NCBI GenBank assembly: GCA_015478945.1
Contig: JABUQX010002406.1
Span: forward strand, 1 to 43,483
Origin: Trachelipus rathkii
Lineage: Eukaryota; Arthropoda; Malacostraca; Isopoda; Trachelipodidae
DNA: 43,483 bases
Direction: 5' to 3'
Below, in pieces: positions 32,100-43,483 of the stretch (position 1 is the first letter of the stretch; each line of letters starts with the position of its first letter). The notes beneath the pieces were generated by a model. It was given only the letters and a program-made list of their open reading frames with translations, was not told the origin of the DNA and made no database searches. The position numbers were made by a program, and so were the translations under genes.

Positions 32100-35000
32100 C
32101 CTTTTAGGTGTTATGGACCATAGAGTTGGATAATGACGACGGCGAATGAGGTCAGTTGAAAAAAAAAAAAAGAGACAAAAATAATAATGAAGATATGGTG
32201 AACAAATTGCGGGGTATGGCGACGGCAATATTTGCAGATGGGAGGAGGATCCCGTGACATGTAGTGGCGATGAGTGATATTGGTATGGCAAATGCAGAGG
32301 AGTGCAAGTATCACCTCCTGCAGGCGCTTTCGTCGGTGAGAGGAAGACCACTCACCAATGTTCGGCTTTATATTTCTAAGTTTCGCCCATCGCTGATCAC
32401 TCACCCAGCACTCCTGCCAGTAAGACCGAAATCTTGTCAGAGAGTAGGATAATAATCAGTTGATGGGAGGTGACCATGTCGAATGGCATCCGGGAGGTAC
32501 ATAGAACAGCTCCGGAAAGAGGAGGTGGTTATTCTGGCATCTCTGTATAGCTATTTAGTTGTCAGTTACCAATACATGAGAGGGAGCCAACATAGTGTAA
32601 TTTGTTGAGAGATTGGAGCAGCCGAAGAAATTGTTGATCGGCGGATACCATTGTTGTTCTTTTAGAATATGGGGGCTTTAAGGGACTGGAGGACGCTGAG
32701 CGAATCAGAATAAATTACGTAAAGAGTGCTCTTGGTTAAGGAATAAAATTCTAGAAAGGGCAATCATTATAGCCATTAATTCTGAGGTAAAAATTGAAGC
32801 ATGATGGGGGAAGGTATGGGAAAGGTTGCGGTTAGGAAAGACAGCAGACCCCACCTACATTGTCCCCTTATTTTAAAGCCATCAGTAAATACTTTAGTAA
32901 ATCCACAGTGAACTGCAGAATGAAACAAGAATGATGCCTTTAACAATGCAGCGGAGTGGCTAGATTTGGAGAGAGGTCAGGACCAGACAATGTTGGGAGC
33001 AAGAAATAGCCAAGGTGTGTGCCCTTCAACATAAGAGAACGGCAGCACCTTTTGCAAGGGATGTTGAGGAAGTTAAGGATGTTATAAACTGTTTGCAAAT
33101 GGTCAGTAATGAGGATTCTGAGGTGTCTCTCGCAGAATCGGTGTCAGAGCAGATGGTATTGGGGTTTGAAAGCAAAGATAACTTGGGCACATGATGTATT
33201 CCTTTCGAAGAGAAAGTGGCATCACATCGGATTCAACTTCAGGGCTCAACCGGGAGGACGATCGGAGAGCTCCAGTGGAGATACGTATTTCCCCGTTTTG
33301 GATTGGATCTAACAGGTGTAGTAGGTTTGGGAAGGCTTGAACATATACTACGCAGCCATAGTCCAACTTCAATCGGATTAGGACCATGTTGAGGCGCAAA
33401 AGGGGCTTGCGATCAGCACCCCAAGATTTTGAGGCGAGATGACGAAATAGATCAAGCACGTGATGACAAGTCGTTTTCAGGAGTTTAATGTGCGGTGGGT
33501 ATGTTAAGTGGTCATCTTGAATGAGTCCTAGAATTTGACTTGTGAAGTTACAAGATTGGGCGAACCATATAACATGAGGTTCGCGGGAGGAAGGTGGCAG
33601 ATTCGCGATTTCCTTTTTTCCTCAAAAGTACTGCTGGTTTTTTTTGTGGGTGAGAAATGGAAGCCATGGGAGTTGCCTCATTGTGAAATATTCTCAATAG
33701 TCAATTGAAGTTGCCGTTCAAGAAATGGCAGCCTGGCAGCGGCAATATATAGCGCCAGGTCATCAACATAGAAAAAAAAATTGAGACCGTCGCTGGGATA
33801 GAAGTGACGATGTCATTGAATCCAAGAACAAATAGTAATACACTTACGGAACACCTTCATCCAGAGTAAAGTGGCGTGATAGAACAGAAAAGCACAGAAC
33901 CTGGATGGATCTATTTGACAGAAGGCATTTAATAAAATGAGGGAGCTGTCCTCGGAAACCGAGCTAGTGGAGTTTAAGGAAAACCCCAGTTCTCCTCACA
34001 GTGTCATAAGCTTTTTCAAGATCAAAAAATGACACCAAGAACTATCCCACCAGTTGAGAAGGATTCCAGGATGTCATGGCCCAGTTTTAACAAGGGATCC
34101 GCTGCCCAACGATTTTTGCGGAAACCAAACTGGAAGTTTGAAAAGCCTGGGGACTCTCAAGAACAGGGAGAAGGCGGTCTGAAACCATTTTCGCCCTGCC
34201 ATTAATTTGCAAGTGTACAATCAAGCAGAAATTGGTTCTTTGGTTGTCCAACATTTGGATCATTTCCAGATTTGGGAATAGAGATTACAAAAGCTGTAGT
34301 TCAAATAGATGGAAAAGAAGATTCGATCTCGATTTTGTTATACAAATCCAGCAAAACCGCTGATGCAGAAGGGTGAATATAATGGAGCATTATGAACGAA
34401 ATCATGTCTGGGCCAAGGGCACTGTCTTTGCTATTCGCCAGTGCAGTTTGTAAAAAGGCGGTTATAGGTATGATCTACCCCTTTCGCTGTTGAAAAGTTT
34501 GGCGGTGCAGTGTTATTTCTCAATTTTTGAAAGGCTTCAGGATAGCGAAAAAGTTCGAGTGGCTAGCAAAACTATAACCTAATGCATCTGCAACAACTAC
34601 TAGAGCAGAGATCGTATCGGTTATATCAGGCCCGTAACGGAGGACTGTGGGTGAAGAATTGTTGAAGCGGCAAGTTATTTTCTGTGCAACTTCTCACACT
34701 GAAGAAAGGGGTGGGGGGTGGGGAGTTGACAAAGTATTAAGTTCGTTAGTATTATTTACGTGTTTAGCCATTAATTCGACCAGATTTCGCCGCAACTGCT
34801 TTGAAGATTATCATACTTGAGGTGGTGCGTGTAATTTTGTATCAGTGTTTTTTCTTCTCCCGGTCAACTTGTGGCACACTCTTGGGACCACCAAGGAGTT
34901 GCTGAACGCCTACTTGCGGGAGATCGCGAAATGCAAGCTTCCAAGTGATGATAACTTACTGGAAGAAGTTAAAGGCATCATCAACGGTCGGAAACAACTT

Positions 35001-35747
35001 ATTGATGGGAGAGAGTGAGATAGCTGTAGTCTGATGAAAAGGAGCCCACTCAGCTCGGTCATAACGCCAGCTGGAATTGGGTTTTCACATTGGGCTCGGT
35101 GCAAGTTCATTCAAGGCTATTGGCTCCTGGTCCGTGCCGTATAAGTAATCAAAACTGGACCAGGTGAAGCGATCCATAAAAGAATGGGAACGAAAAGAAA
35201 TATCAATACAAGAAGTGTGTGTATCTAAATGTTCATATGTACGGAGTTCAGTGTTAAGGCATCCCAGGGAAAAGGGGGTGAGGAGATCAACAAGGATCTT
35301 AGACTTAGACGAGGTGATAGACTCGCCACATACGGGGTGAAGATGATTGAAATCGCCCAGTTTAACAACCGAGTTGGGAGCTGTTTAAAGAGGTCAGCTA
35401 AGTCAGTCTTAGTAAACTCTCTACTGGGAGTCAAGTAGATCGAACAGACAGTGAGATCGATGGACAAATTGATACACGCTGCCACTGCATGAAGTCTAGT
35501 TCGAAGCGGGACTGAAGAATAGGAGATAGACTTATGAAAAAAAAATCCCTGCGCCTCCTCTGTCACTGTCACATCTTTCTATAGAAATTAGCGGCGATTT
35601 GTATTTTGATGGTTGGAAGAAGTCACGATAACATAGTTGAAGTTCCTGCAAACATATGCACACTGGTGTACATACGTTAATTAGTTGAACAAGTTCTTCA
35701 AAATTAAAGTAGCAGCCCCGACAATTCCATTGAAGGAAGGTGGCCAT
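32100..35747 (-). pseudogene. I-type ORF2: endonuclease, RT, RNase H, zinc motif (broken)
   Basis: ORF2 starts MATFLQWNCRGCYFNFEEL, the expected N-terminus of an AP-type endonuclease, with ICLQEL (the catalytic Glu region) near 35650. A GDFN-like block occurs near 35360 out of frame. The RT shows SALGPDMISFIMLHYIHPSA (near 34400), and a palm box YVDDLALY at 33759-33770 (YVDD) whose residues are intact although a T-run next to it shifts the frame. A thumb/connection piece with LIRLKLDYGC is open at 33103-33459. RNase H begins as VFTDGFK (near 32880) instead of YTDGSK. Near 32200-32300 lies THRHYMSRDPPPICKYC with a later His pair. No continuous ORF remains. Confidence 0.82.
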
Positions 35748-35799
35748 GCTATGTTGTTATGAATATTATGAGGATAATATTTTTGAGACAGTTGTCTCT

Positions 35800-38248
35800 A
35801 TGTGGCTAGGGATAATATTGGAGGTGGAGGCAGATGAGGGGGAAAGGCTGAGACGTGGATCCCAACGAAGAGGAGGATTAAATCATGATGGTAAGGAATA
35901 GTCGTACAACAGAGATTTTGTTGTACGACCGGTTGTGGGAGGGGGGGGGGAAGTTTTCTGTGGTATTTGGAGGGATTTCGCATTGAATGCGAAGTAAGTT
36001 GAGTTCAACCAAGTCCATGTTACTATGTGGACTTGTTGGTTGGTCGTTGGAAGAGCAACTAGGCTGCTCATGTTTGGGAATGGGAGCGATATCAGTATCT
36101 GCCAACCAAGCAAATTCAGAAAAGTGTGATGAATATGGGGCTGTTTCCATGGAAACAAGAGAGGAAGGTACTACCCGAAAAGTGTCATCTTTTTGAGAGA
36201 GTGTTGGAGTTGCGATACTGGGAGATGTTGGGTTGCGAAAGTCTGATGCTGGAGACTTTGTCAATGAGTCATGAGATTCGTTAGTTTGGGAAACTGTACA
36301 ATTTGAGTTAAGATGAGAGATTTTTGGGTCCCCTCTCGTGCCGCTAACAGGTCAGAACGCTTGGAGCGTTTGCGTTGAACGGTCTTCCATTCACCTTCTT
36401 CGGAAGCGCAGGAAACATTAGAAAAAGTGGGTCTTCACATCAAGCTCAATTTGGGAACTATAATCCATTTCATCCGCTAAGGTATAGAATCCTTAGGGAG
36501 TGCTGAGATAGAAAATTCGGAAGAAGAGTTATAGGAGGATTCAGAATAGATGGAATAATCCTGCAAGCTATCAGAGGATTGGTTGGTGGGATATTGCTCG
36601 ACAGCTGTGGTTGCTTGGGTACAATCTATTGAGTCAAATGCTTTGTCTCTAGAAATAGACTTTGGTGAGGTCTCTTCCGAGTTGCATTTTTTATATATGA
36701 GTTAGGTGTGTTCTGCTTTAGAAATTCCAATGTTTTATATTTTAGCGAATAATCTATGCCTTGGTACTTATTCTTTTGTTTCTGTTTAGGGACATCTTTT
36801 CACTAGTTGGAATGATGGTGGGAGTTCACACTGAGTCGTGACAAAGACTAGGCCTCTTACGTGAGTTTGGTGAACTCGTCGGGAGGGTATGGGGCAGAGT
36901 TTCTTGGCAGGAAATACTTTCTAAGCTATGTGGAGGATGAATAGACTTTGTTTCATTGCTGGTCAGTTGAAACCTAACACTCTGGGTAGGGTTGTTGACG
37001 GCTTTACGGCCGGGAGATTAGATTGAAGGCTGTTTGTTGACTATTTGAATTCCCCGCAATATAGGCAGTGCAGGCGAGCAGCTTACAGTAACTGCTCGAG
37101 TCTCCCTGGGATTTGGGGGAAGAAATCTACTGAGATGGAGTTGTGGTCAGGGGTTGAACACGCGGAGACGGGGGGGGGGGGGCTGCTGCAATTGTAGCAT
37201 AGGATTGCCTTGATCTTGTAGGATATTTGTCTTTGAGTTGGTGTAGAGCATCTCTCCTGTTAATTTTTGTATAGTGCATAATTCCAAAACCTCTGGTTCA
37301 AACAGGTAAGATGGGCATTTAAGGAAAGAGGTATTGTGGGGTCCACAGTTTTTGAAGACTAAGAGTGGTGTGTTTTCATAGGGAACGTGAAATTCTTCTC
37401 CACAGACTGCGCAATCATGCGGTCCCTTACAGTATTTTCGGGGATGACAAAACCGCTGGCATTTAAAGCAACGTCTGAGTCGGGAAATAAACGTATGAAC
37501 ACTGTAGCTTGTAAACCCAATTTTCACCTTACTACTGTAGGTGGAAAAGGTGGGTTTTAAAGGTCCGTAGTAAATGAGGATTTGGGGTGTCAGGCGATTC
37601 CCGACGTGGGGGAAATCTGTAAAAGTTAGTAACAGGAACTTTTCTGCTGTAGATTTCTTAGTGACAGCAATATCTTCGTCATTCTGTTCTAAAGAGTAAA
37701 TAATGCCTTTGGATGCGTTTCTTATTTCATCAGGAGTAGAAATAAGAAGAATGTTTCCGAAAGAAATTAAGGATGACAGGACAGAACTTTGATTTCGAGT
37801 AGTAGCTTGAACTAGAAGGGACCCATTCCTCATTAACGTGCCTGGGGTGGGGGTCTTCAATTCCTAAAGCTTTTACAAATGCATCGATAAGAATGACAGT
37901 TATTTGCTCAATAACAGCTTTTGAGGTGGTGGATCGCAATAAGTAATACATTGGGAATGTTATGTCAGCTGGCAGTCCCAGAGGGTGAGCAGCATATGGA
38001 GTAAACAATTGAAAACGACTATGACGGGGGCCCACATTTCGGGGTTGACCCGAAAGTTTGGGTACCTGGGATGTCGAGGGAGTGCCAGGCGACTGATCGC
38101 TGGAGATAGACAGAGACCATCCAGGTGAAGTGGAGGGAATCACAACTTTAATATTCGAAGTGCAATTCAGAAGGGTAAGTCTATTAATCTGTGCGGGTTC
38201 GATAATCGTAATATCCATTAAACTCTGACACAAATTAAGGTTTTCCAT
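35800..38248 (-). pseudogene. I-type ORF1 with CCHC zinc knuckles (broken)
   Basis: ORF1 proteins of I-type LINEs bind the element RNA in a cytoplasmic RNP. The first frame (38248-37730) begins MENLNLCQSLMDITI and is Ser/Pro/Thr-rich. The reading shifts at about 37800-37860 into a second frame (to 37147) containing a typical knuckle, Cys-X2-Cys-X4-His-X4-Cys, at 37470-37429, and a second Cys-X2-Cys-X4-His with a distant Cys (37413-37345). A Gln/Pro stretch (C/G homopolymer near 37170) and further broken frames continue to about 35800, including an open piece at 35878-36264. ORF2 begins about 50-100 bases later. Confidence 0.8.
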
Positions 38249-38472
38249 GGAATATGGGTGTCAAACCCTATAGGGTTTGTGCCTGGAGGACCGCGCTAAG
38301 CGGCGGGGACTCTCTTATTACAGATGTTCCAGAGGGGTCAGTGAAAAAGATCCAAATCTGGTGCTAGGTCGTGTGTACCGAATCACGAACGGGTTATGTG
38401 GTTCACACCCTTTCACCACAGATGACGCCATGTGCCCCTCCCATAAGGAAGGGTGTCATCGGTGTTCAACTA

Positions 38473-38473
<1 letters not shown>
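38249..38473 (-). promoter_or_regulatory. Probable 5' UTR / internal promoter region of LINE I-4
   Basis: A GC-richer 225-base segment lies between the ORF1 start and the (TA)n tract. Full-length I-type elements carry an internal promoter at this position. No specific initiator or downstream element was identified by eye. Confidence 0.4.
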
Positions 38474-38474
<1 letters not shown>

Positions 38475-38518
<44 letters not shown>

Positions 38519-38544
38519 CATATATATATATATTAATATATTAT

Positions 38545-38586
<42 letters not shown>

Positions 38587-38710
38587 ATATTAGATATAAA
38601 TATATATATATATATATAATATATATATTATATATATACTATATATATATTTATATATTATATATATAATATATATATAAATAATATATATATATATATA
38701 CTATATAGTA
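38475..38710. repeat. (TA)n microsatellite between two LINEs
   Basis: TA alternation with many slips. It separates the 5' end of LINE I-4 (minus) from the 5' end of LINE B-1 (plus), so two elements diverge from it. Confidence 0.97.
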
Positions 38711-38739
38711 TTTGAAGATAAGTTATGTTACTTACACAC

Positions 38740-41711
38740 ACACACCTCTAGAATCTAATGGTTAAATTTGAGTTTGAAAAGGTCAAGGTATGTGTGGTTG
38801 TGACGTATGGTCCATCTGAGGGAAACGTTGAAGAGAGTACGATTTTTTGGGAAATTTGAATGATGTTCTGATGGGGTGAGTAGGAGCTTCAACAGATTGA
38901 TGTGTTTGGGGACCTGACTGGTTGGATGTGATCAAAAAAGGGAATGGTATAAACACGGTGTTTTTGGGTGAGGGAGAAAATGGGAATTGTAGGAAGGTGA
39001 TGATTTCTGTGAAGAGAGAGGTAATGTGTTGTAAGTAATACTTTCTTTAAACATGAAGAGTATCCATAATTATACTAGAGTTGGTGTTAGGTAGAGATTG
39101 TATTGAAGTGAAAAGTTGGACTGACTTTGTGTTGGTGAAGAGGGAGAAGTTGAAGTATGTGTTTGGATGTTAATCAGTAAGGGGGTAAGGATGGGATTAT
39201 TGGATAATTAATGTTGTTCTATGTAAAATTAAAGTTAGTGGGGGCTTGATGGAGAGGAAGTGATACGGAAGGAAGTAGGTAAAATAAGAGTGAGAAGTTA
39301 AGTGGACAAGAGCAAGAGGATAAGTATGTAAGAGCGCTTGCTAGTAAATCGTTGAATGTGAACAAGTTATACTGGAACAAATCTGGGGCAAATGAAAGGA
39401 AGCAATTGTTATAGGCAAAAGGAAGTGTGTGGATCGTGCTAAGTAGGAAGTAAGAAATGTTAAAAGCGAATGGTGGAATGAAGAGGTGATCGAAGAGATT
39501 TTAAGGTATAAAAGAAGCGTGGGTTGAATGTACTAAAGCAAATGATGAAATTAAGAAGAAGAAAGATGCTTGGAATTATATAAGGAGGAAAAAAGAAATA
39601 CTAAAAGAGGTGTATACGTAGGAGAAAACAAGAGGTAAATGAACAGTTTGGAAGGAGGGATGGGGACCTTCAAGGAAATGAGGAAGCTCTTCTGAAGGAA
39701 CCGCGAAAGGTTAAGAATGAGAATAAGGGGAATCTGCTTAGAATAATGAATAGGGATGGTGCTTTTGTAACTGATGAAATGGATGTGAGGGAGTGGGTGG
39801 AAAGAACACTTCGAAATCTGCATAATATATTATATATATATATAGGTGTTAGTGAATGTGTGTGGTTTTTTGATGGTGCAGAGAAGGAATGAGGTGATTT
39901 TGGGGATCGAGGTTTATTATAACGGAGGAGGTAGTGGGTAGGTGTGAGAAAGTTGGAGACGGTAAAATCTGCAGATAGATGAAATTACTTAGTGAATGAT
40001 CAAGAACGGATCGGAGATGGTGATTGATTGGATTTTGGAAGTGTGTAATAATAAAGCGTTATGGAGGGTATAAGTTCCGAAGGATTGGAGGAGCGGTAAT
40101 AGAACCCTTGTATAAGGGTAAGGGAGAAAGGGAACTGTAGAAATTAAAGGGGAATAAGTTTATTTGAGTGTTGTTGTTGCTGGGAAGGTATATGCTGGTA
40201 TTGTTGGTCGAAAGATGTGCGTCGAGCTAGACTGAGGGACTGAATTGGTGAGAACAAGGTGGTTTAGTGAAGTGGTAGAGGAGTGTGGATCAAATCTTTA
40301 CATCTGAAACAAATGATTGAAAAATGAGGGAGAAGAAGAATAATTATATTAGGTTTTATGGATTACAACAGGCGTATGATAGAGTTAATAGGGAGCTTTA
40401 GGGCAGGTATTAGTGATATATTGGTGTTTGGTGGTAGGCTTCTGAATGGAATCAAAGTCTGTATGACGATAGTGAAGCGTGTGTAAGCATAAATTTGGTG
40501 TCAATGGTGATTGGTTTAGGATGTAACTAGCGGAGTGAAACAGGGGTTGTGTTTGTTTCCTTGTTATTTCAAGTGTGTATATCGATGGGGTTATGAAAGA
40601 ATTCGAGGTTGGGATGGCAGGAAATGTGTTAGAATGATGGAGAACATAAGAGAGTGGAGGGTGACATACCTACTGTAGTGCGGATGATTTGGGTTCTGTG
40701 TGGCGAGTCCTGAAGAGAGTTTGAGAGGTTGGTGGAGAGATTTGGCAAAGTGTGTATGTAAAAGGAGGGTCTGAAAGTTAAACGTAGATAAGAGTAAGGT
40801 TTATGGTGTGAGTGAGGACAGTCTCAGTGTTGTGAAGTTATTTTAGATGATGAGCCAGCTGGAGCAAGTGTCTGAGTTTAAATATTTTAGGTATATGTTG
40901 GATGAAAAAGGGAACGGATGAATCAGAGTGTAGTAGGAAAGTTTGTGAATGGCAGGAAGTGGTGGCTTGTGCAATTAAATCGTTGGTGAATTGTAAAGGG
41001 ACAAATCTTGAGTAGCGCGCTAGAGTCTTACATGAGGGCATGTTATTATCTGTGTTGATTGTAATGGATGAGACTATGGTTCTGAATAAGCAAGTATAGA
41101 TCTAAAGTTCAATGTGTTTTCAGATGGACAATCTTAGGGGCTGCTAGGTGTGAAAAGAATTAATAAAGTGAGGAATGAAGCATTTGGAGTCGTGTGGTGT
41201 GTAAGAAAGGGTAATGAGAGAATAACTGAACGTAGTTGAGAATGGTTTGGTCATGTGGAAAGGATGAATGAAAATCGGTTGGGTTAAGCCGATGTATAGT
41301 GGAGAGTGTGTTGGGGAAACCGACCGGCTGGAGACTCGAAGAGAAAGTGGAATTGAGTCGGTGAAGATGTCTGATAGGAGAGAAATGTGAGTATGGCAGA
41401 GGCGAGAATAAAGGTTGCCGTGATAGGAGAGAATGGCGGGGGTTTGTATGGGGGCATGGTTGTGGTCACCTGGGCCCAGGGGATGAACCCTTACATTGAG
41501 ATTTACCAATAGTGAGGGTCCGTCGCGGTCCATGATGCTCTAGGGTGGATTTTCTGTCTGTGACGAACTCTCACTAATGAATGGTACAGGAGGGGCGGTA
41601 AGGCCTGGGCTTTCTTTTCGACGTTTGTCATGTTTTCCTACTGCTTTTCTGTTTTCCGATGCTTGTACAGCACCTTACCCAAAATCTTGGGCAAAAGAGG
41701 AAGTGAAGAAA
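38740..41711 (+). mobile_element. Family B LINE, longest copy (B-1)
   Basis: Plus-strand non-LTR retrotransposon, nearly complete for its single ORF: endonuclease (about 38750-39250), linker with WWNEEV (39471-39488), reverse transcriptase (about 39950-40900), C-terminal domain with MDNLRGLLGVKRINKV (41125-41180) and WFGHVERM (near 41250), and a 3' UTR (about 41480-41711) that passes straight into (TA)n. The coding strand is C-poor and G-rich. Numerous frameshifts and stops. I recognise this as a family widespread in arthropod genomes but cannot name its clade safely (RTE- or CR1-like). Confidence 0.8.
38750..41475 (+). pseudogene. Family B EN-RT polyprotein (broken)
   Basis: The endonuclease includes KVCVVVTYGPSEGNVEES (about 38785-38840) and a FGDLTGWM block (near 38910) in place of the usual GDLNGW. 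RT blocks are a FTLKQM-like segment (near 40300), FMDYNRRMI (near 40355-40390) where a FMDLEKAYD block is expected, TSGVKQG (near 40530), and a catalytic box read as SADD at 40677-40688, retaining both Asp but not the Tyr. The C-terminal MAEARIKVA (near 41393) marks the end of the protein. The parts lie in all three frames, so it cannot encode an active enzyme. Confidence 0.78.
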
Positions 41712-41830
41712 GATATATATATATATATATATTATAATATATATATAATATAATAATATATATATATATATATAATAATATATATAATATATATATATAT
41801 ATAATATATAATATATATATATATTATATA
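41712..41830. repeat. (TA)n microsatellite
   Basis: Begins exactly where the 3' UTR of LINE B-1 ends (GAAGAAAGATATAT) and runs to the start of fragment B-2. Confidence 0.97.
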
Positions 41831-41962
41831 GTGAGGGGGTATAGGGGCGGTAGGGTGGGCTTTCTTTTCGACTTGTGTTATGTTCTTCTACTACTTCTCT
41901 TTTCCCGATGCATGTCACGCACCTTCCCTAGTCTTGGGGAAGAAAAAGGAAGATGATGCATG
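41831..41962 (+). mobile_element. Family B LINE 3'-UTR fragment (B-2)
   Basis: About 130 bases alignable with 41585-41711 of B-1, sharing TGGGCTTTCTTTTCGAC, TTTTCCCGATGC and CACCTTCCC-type words. Extremely 5'-truncated; bounded on both sides by (TA)n. Confidence 0.85.
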
Positions 41963-42022
41963 ATATATATATATATATATATAAAATATATATATATTAG
42001 ATATATTATAATAATATATATA

Positions 42023-42083
<61 letters not shown>

Positions 42084-42127
42084 TAAAATATATATATATA
42101 TATATAAATATATATATTATTATATAT
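41963..42127. repeat. (TA)n microsatellite between convergent LINE ends
   Basis: Lies between the 3' end of B-2 (plus) and the 3' end of B-3 (minus), so two family B tails converge on one TA tract. Confidence 0.97.
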
Positions 42128-42797
42128 CTTTTTTGTTCTCTTTCTTTATCTTCTTTATATTTTCCCAAGAAGGGGAGTAAGGTGCGCGAACGGGCATCAG
42201 AAAAGAAAGGCAGTAGAAGAACAGACACAATCGAAAAGAAAGCCCAGCCTTAACCGCCCTCAGTACCATTAATTATGGGAAGCTCATCGCAGTCAAGAAA
42301 ATCAATCGTAGGACTTCACAAGACATGCGAGGAACCTCACTATGGAGAATCGTCAATGTAAGGGGTTCACTCCTTGGCCGCAGGTGGCCACAACATATCC
42401 CCCCCAATCCCCCGCATTCTCCTGTATACACCTTTTCATTCTCGCCTCTTACCAAACTCACTCTCTCCTTCAACATTCGTTTACTGACTCATCCACTTTT
42501 CTTCGGTCTCCCAGCGGTCGGTTCCCAACACAACTCGCCACTATACATTCAGCTTAACCAACCGACTATATTCCATCCCTTTCCATATGACAATACCATC
42601 TCAACAATACTTTCATTTATTCTCTTATTTACCCGTTTCTTCAACAACCACTCTCTATACGTTCATCCTCACTTTATCATTCTTCTCACACCTGCACACC
42701 CTAATGATTTTCATCTGAACACATTGAATTTTTAGATCTATACTTCTATTAATTGCATAGTCGCACTACTATACAATAACACAGGTAACAACATACC
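42128..42797 (-). mobile_element. Family B LINE 3' fragment (B-3)
   Basis: The minus strand matches the C-terminal coding part and 3' UTR of B-1: a TGGGCTTTCTTTTCGAT word at about 42230-42250, and ATGTTGTTACCTGTGTTATT at its 5' end, also present in B-5. Open frames on the plus strand here are antisense shadows. Bounded by (TA)n at both ends. Confidence 0.82.
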
Positions 42798-42906
42798 TAT
42801 ATATATATATATATATAAGTATATATATATATTATATATATATATTATATATATATAATAATAATAATATATATTATATATATTATATATATATATATAT
42901 ATATAT
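42798..42906. repeat. (TA)n microsatellite
   Basis: TA alternation with an internal AATAATAAT block near 42855-42870. It lies at the 5' truncation point of B-3. Confidence 0.97.
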
Positions 42907-43110
42907 TAAATAAAAAAATATGCAAAATGAGGGAAAAGGATGAAGGGTTAAAGATTACATACGTAACAAATGCTAATGCACATAATAGTGCTGGGGCCGA
43001 AGGGATGCACAAAGAACCCCCCAAGTATTGGTTCTTATCACTATGACATACTCCAGGTTGTATGCAAAGGCATAACACCAAATAACAAGAATCTACCCAG
43101 CTTCGGGGGA
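42907..43110. other. Short unassigned segment
   Basis: Contains no recognised family B block, although the LINE reading starts shortly afterwards. It may be a diverged upstream part of B-4. Confidence 0.4.
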
Positions 43111-43483
43111 AGGGAAGATATTAAGTGGAATTTGGTTGAAAGAGTGCGTCGAGTGACTGAAGGACTGATTGGTGAAAAACAAGGTGCATTTATAAGTGGT
43201 ATAGACTGTGGGGATCAAATTTTTACATTGAAACAAATGATTGAGAAAATGAAAGAAGAATAAACTGTATTTAGGTTTTATGGACTTGCAACAGGCGTAT
43301 GGAAGGATTAATAAGGAAGCTCTGTGGCAGGTGTTAGTGATATATGGTGTTGGCGGTAGGCTTCTGAATGGGATCAAAAATAAGTATGAGTGTAGTGAAG
43401 TGCTTGTAAGAATAGATGGAGTTGAAAGTGAGTAGTTTATTGTTAATAGTGGAGTGAGGTAGTGAAATGTAATGTCTTCTTGG
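43111..43483 (+). mobile_element. Family B LINE fragment cut by the window end (B-4)
   Basis: Contains ERVRRVTEGLIGEKQGAF and CGDQIFTLKQMIEKMKEE (43135-43260), the RT segment upstream of the FMDLEKAYD block, followed by a broken version of that block near 43280 and a GVGGRLLNGI-like reading near 43345-43375. It aligns with 40220-40560 of B-1 and is better preserved in this part. The rest lies outside the window. Confidence 0.8.

Larger units (their letters stand above)
31811..38473 (-). mobile_element. Near full-length I-type LINE, inactivated (copy I-4)
   Basis: Reading leftwards there is a probable 5' UTR (38473-38249), ORF1 (38248 to about 35800) with zinc knuckles, and ORF2 starting at ATG 35747 with endonuclease, reverse transcriptase, RNase H and a terminal Cys/His motif. 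A 3' UTR ends in GGACGATAATTATTATC at 31811-31830. The order ORF1-EN-RT-RNase H and the TAA-like end fit the I clade. At about 6.66 kb it is close to full length, the most complete element here. It carries many frameshifts and stops. Its 5' end abuts a (TA)n tract. Confidence 0.85.

Noticed and set aside
35938..35951. G-run as a quadruplex regulatory element
   Set aside because: It is a single homopolymer inside the broken LINE ORF1, better explained by slippage.
42325..42735. 136-codon plus-strand ORF
   Set aside because: It is antisense to the family B LINE fragment B-3.

Overview
The window looks like a piece of an arthropod nuclear genome, most probably a decapod crustacean (shrimp-like). 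The evidence is a run of arthropod-type TTAGG telomeric repeats, a host exon with a canonical splice acceptor, very dense (TA)n and (AAT)n microsatellites (about 2.8 kb by eye, roughly 6% of the window), and several families of long-dead non-LTR retrotransposons. No bacterial or viral gene organisation is present. The species assignment is inference.

Layout: 1-860 is a C-poor, GA/GT-rich stretch, followed by unrecognised AT-rich DNA to about 4.47 kb. 4.47-7.77 kb is a decayed RTE-type LINE (+). 7.8-10.2 kb is unrecognised, with a diverged direct repeat at its end. 10.2-13.0 kb is a 5'-truncated I-type LINE (-) with reverse transcriptase, RNase H and a terminal zinc motif. 13.5-13.8 kb is (TA)n. 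13.87-16.23 kb is a second I-type LINE (+), and 18.65-19.74 kb a third fragment (-). 19.8-21.8 kb is (AAT)n-rich and contains a LINE of a different family, called family B here (-). 21.93-22.26 kb is a candidate small inverted-repeat element built from six 37-bp palindromic units. 23.3-26.8 kb is microsatellite-rich.

The only convincing host gene is a large terminal coding exon on the minus strand (26854-29469, 871 codons). It encodes a proline-rich, acidic, Lys/Glu-repeat and RG-repeat protein of probable nuclear/RNA-related character; I could not identify it. Upstream of it lie a (TA)n tract, a TTAGG array with a G-quadruplex motif, and a degenerate satellite of about 125 bp period.

31.8-38.5 kb (-) is a nearly full-length but inactivated I-type LINE: ORF1 with CCHC zinc knuckles, and ORF2 with endonuclease, reverse transcriptase and RNase H. 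38.7-43.5 kb is a cluster of four family B LINE fragments, separated and bounded by (TA)n tracts.

The best structural signal is the association of the two LINE groups with the two dominant microsatellites. The I-type copies end in A-rich plus TAA/ATT repeats. The family B copies lie inside (TA)n on both sides. Retrotransposition may have seeded, or targeted, the simple repeats. No complete autonomous element and no new defence or biosynthetic system was seen.
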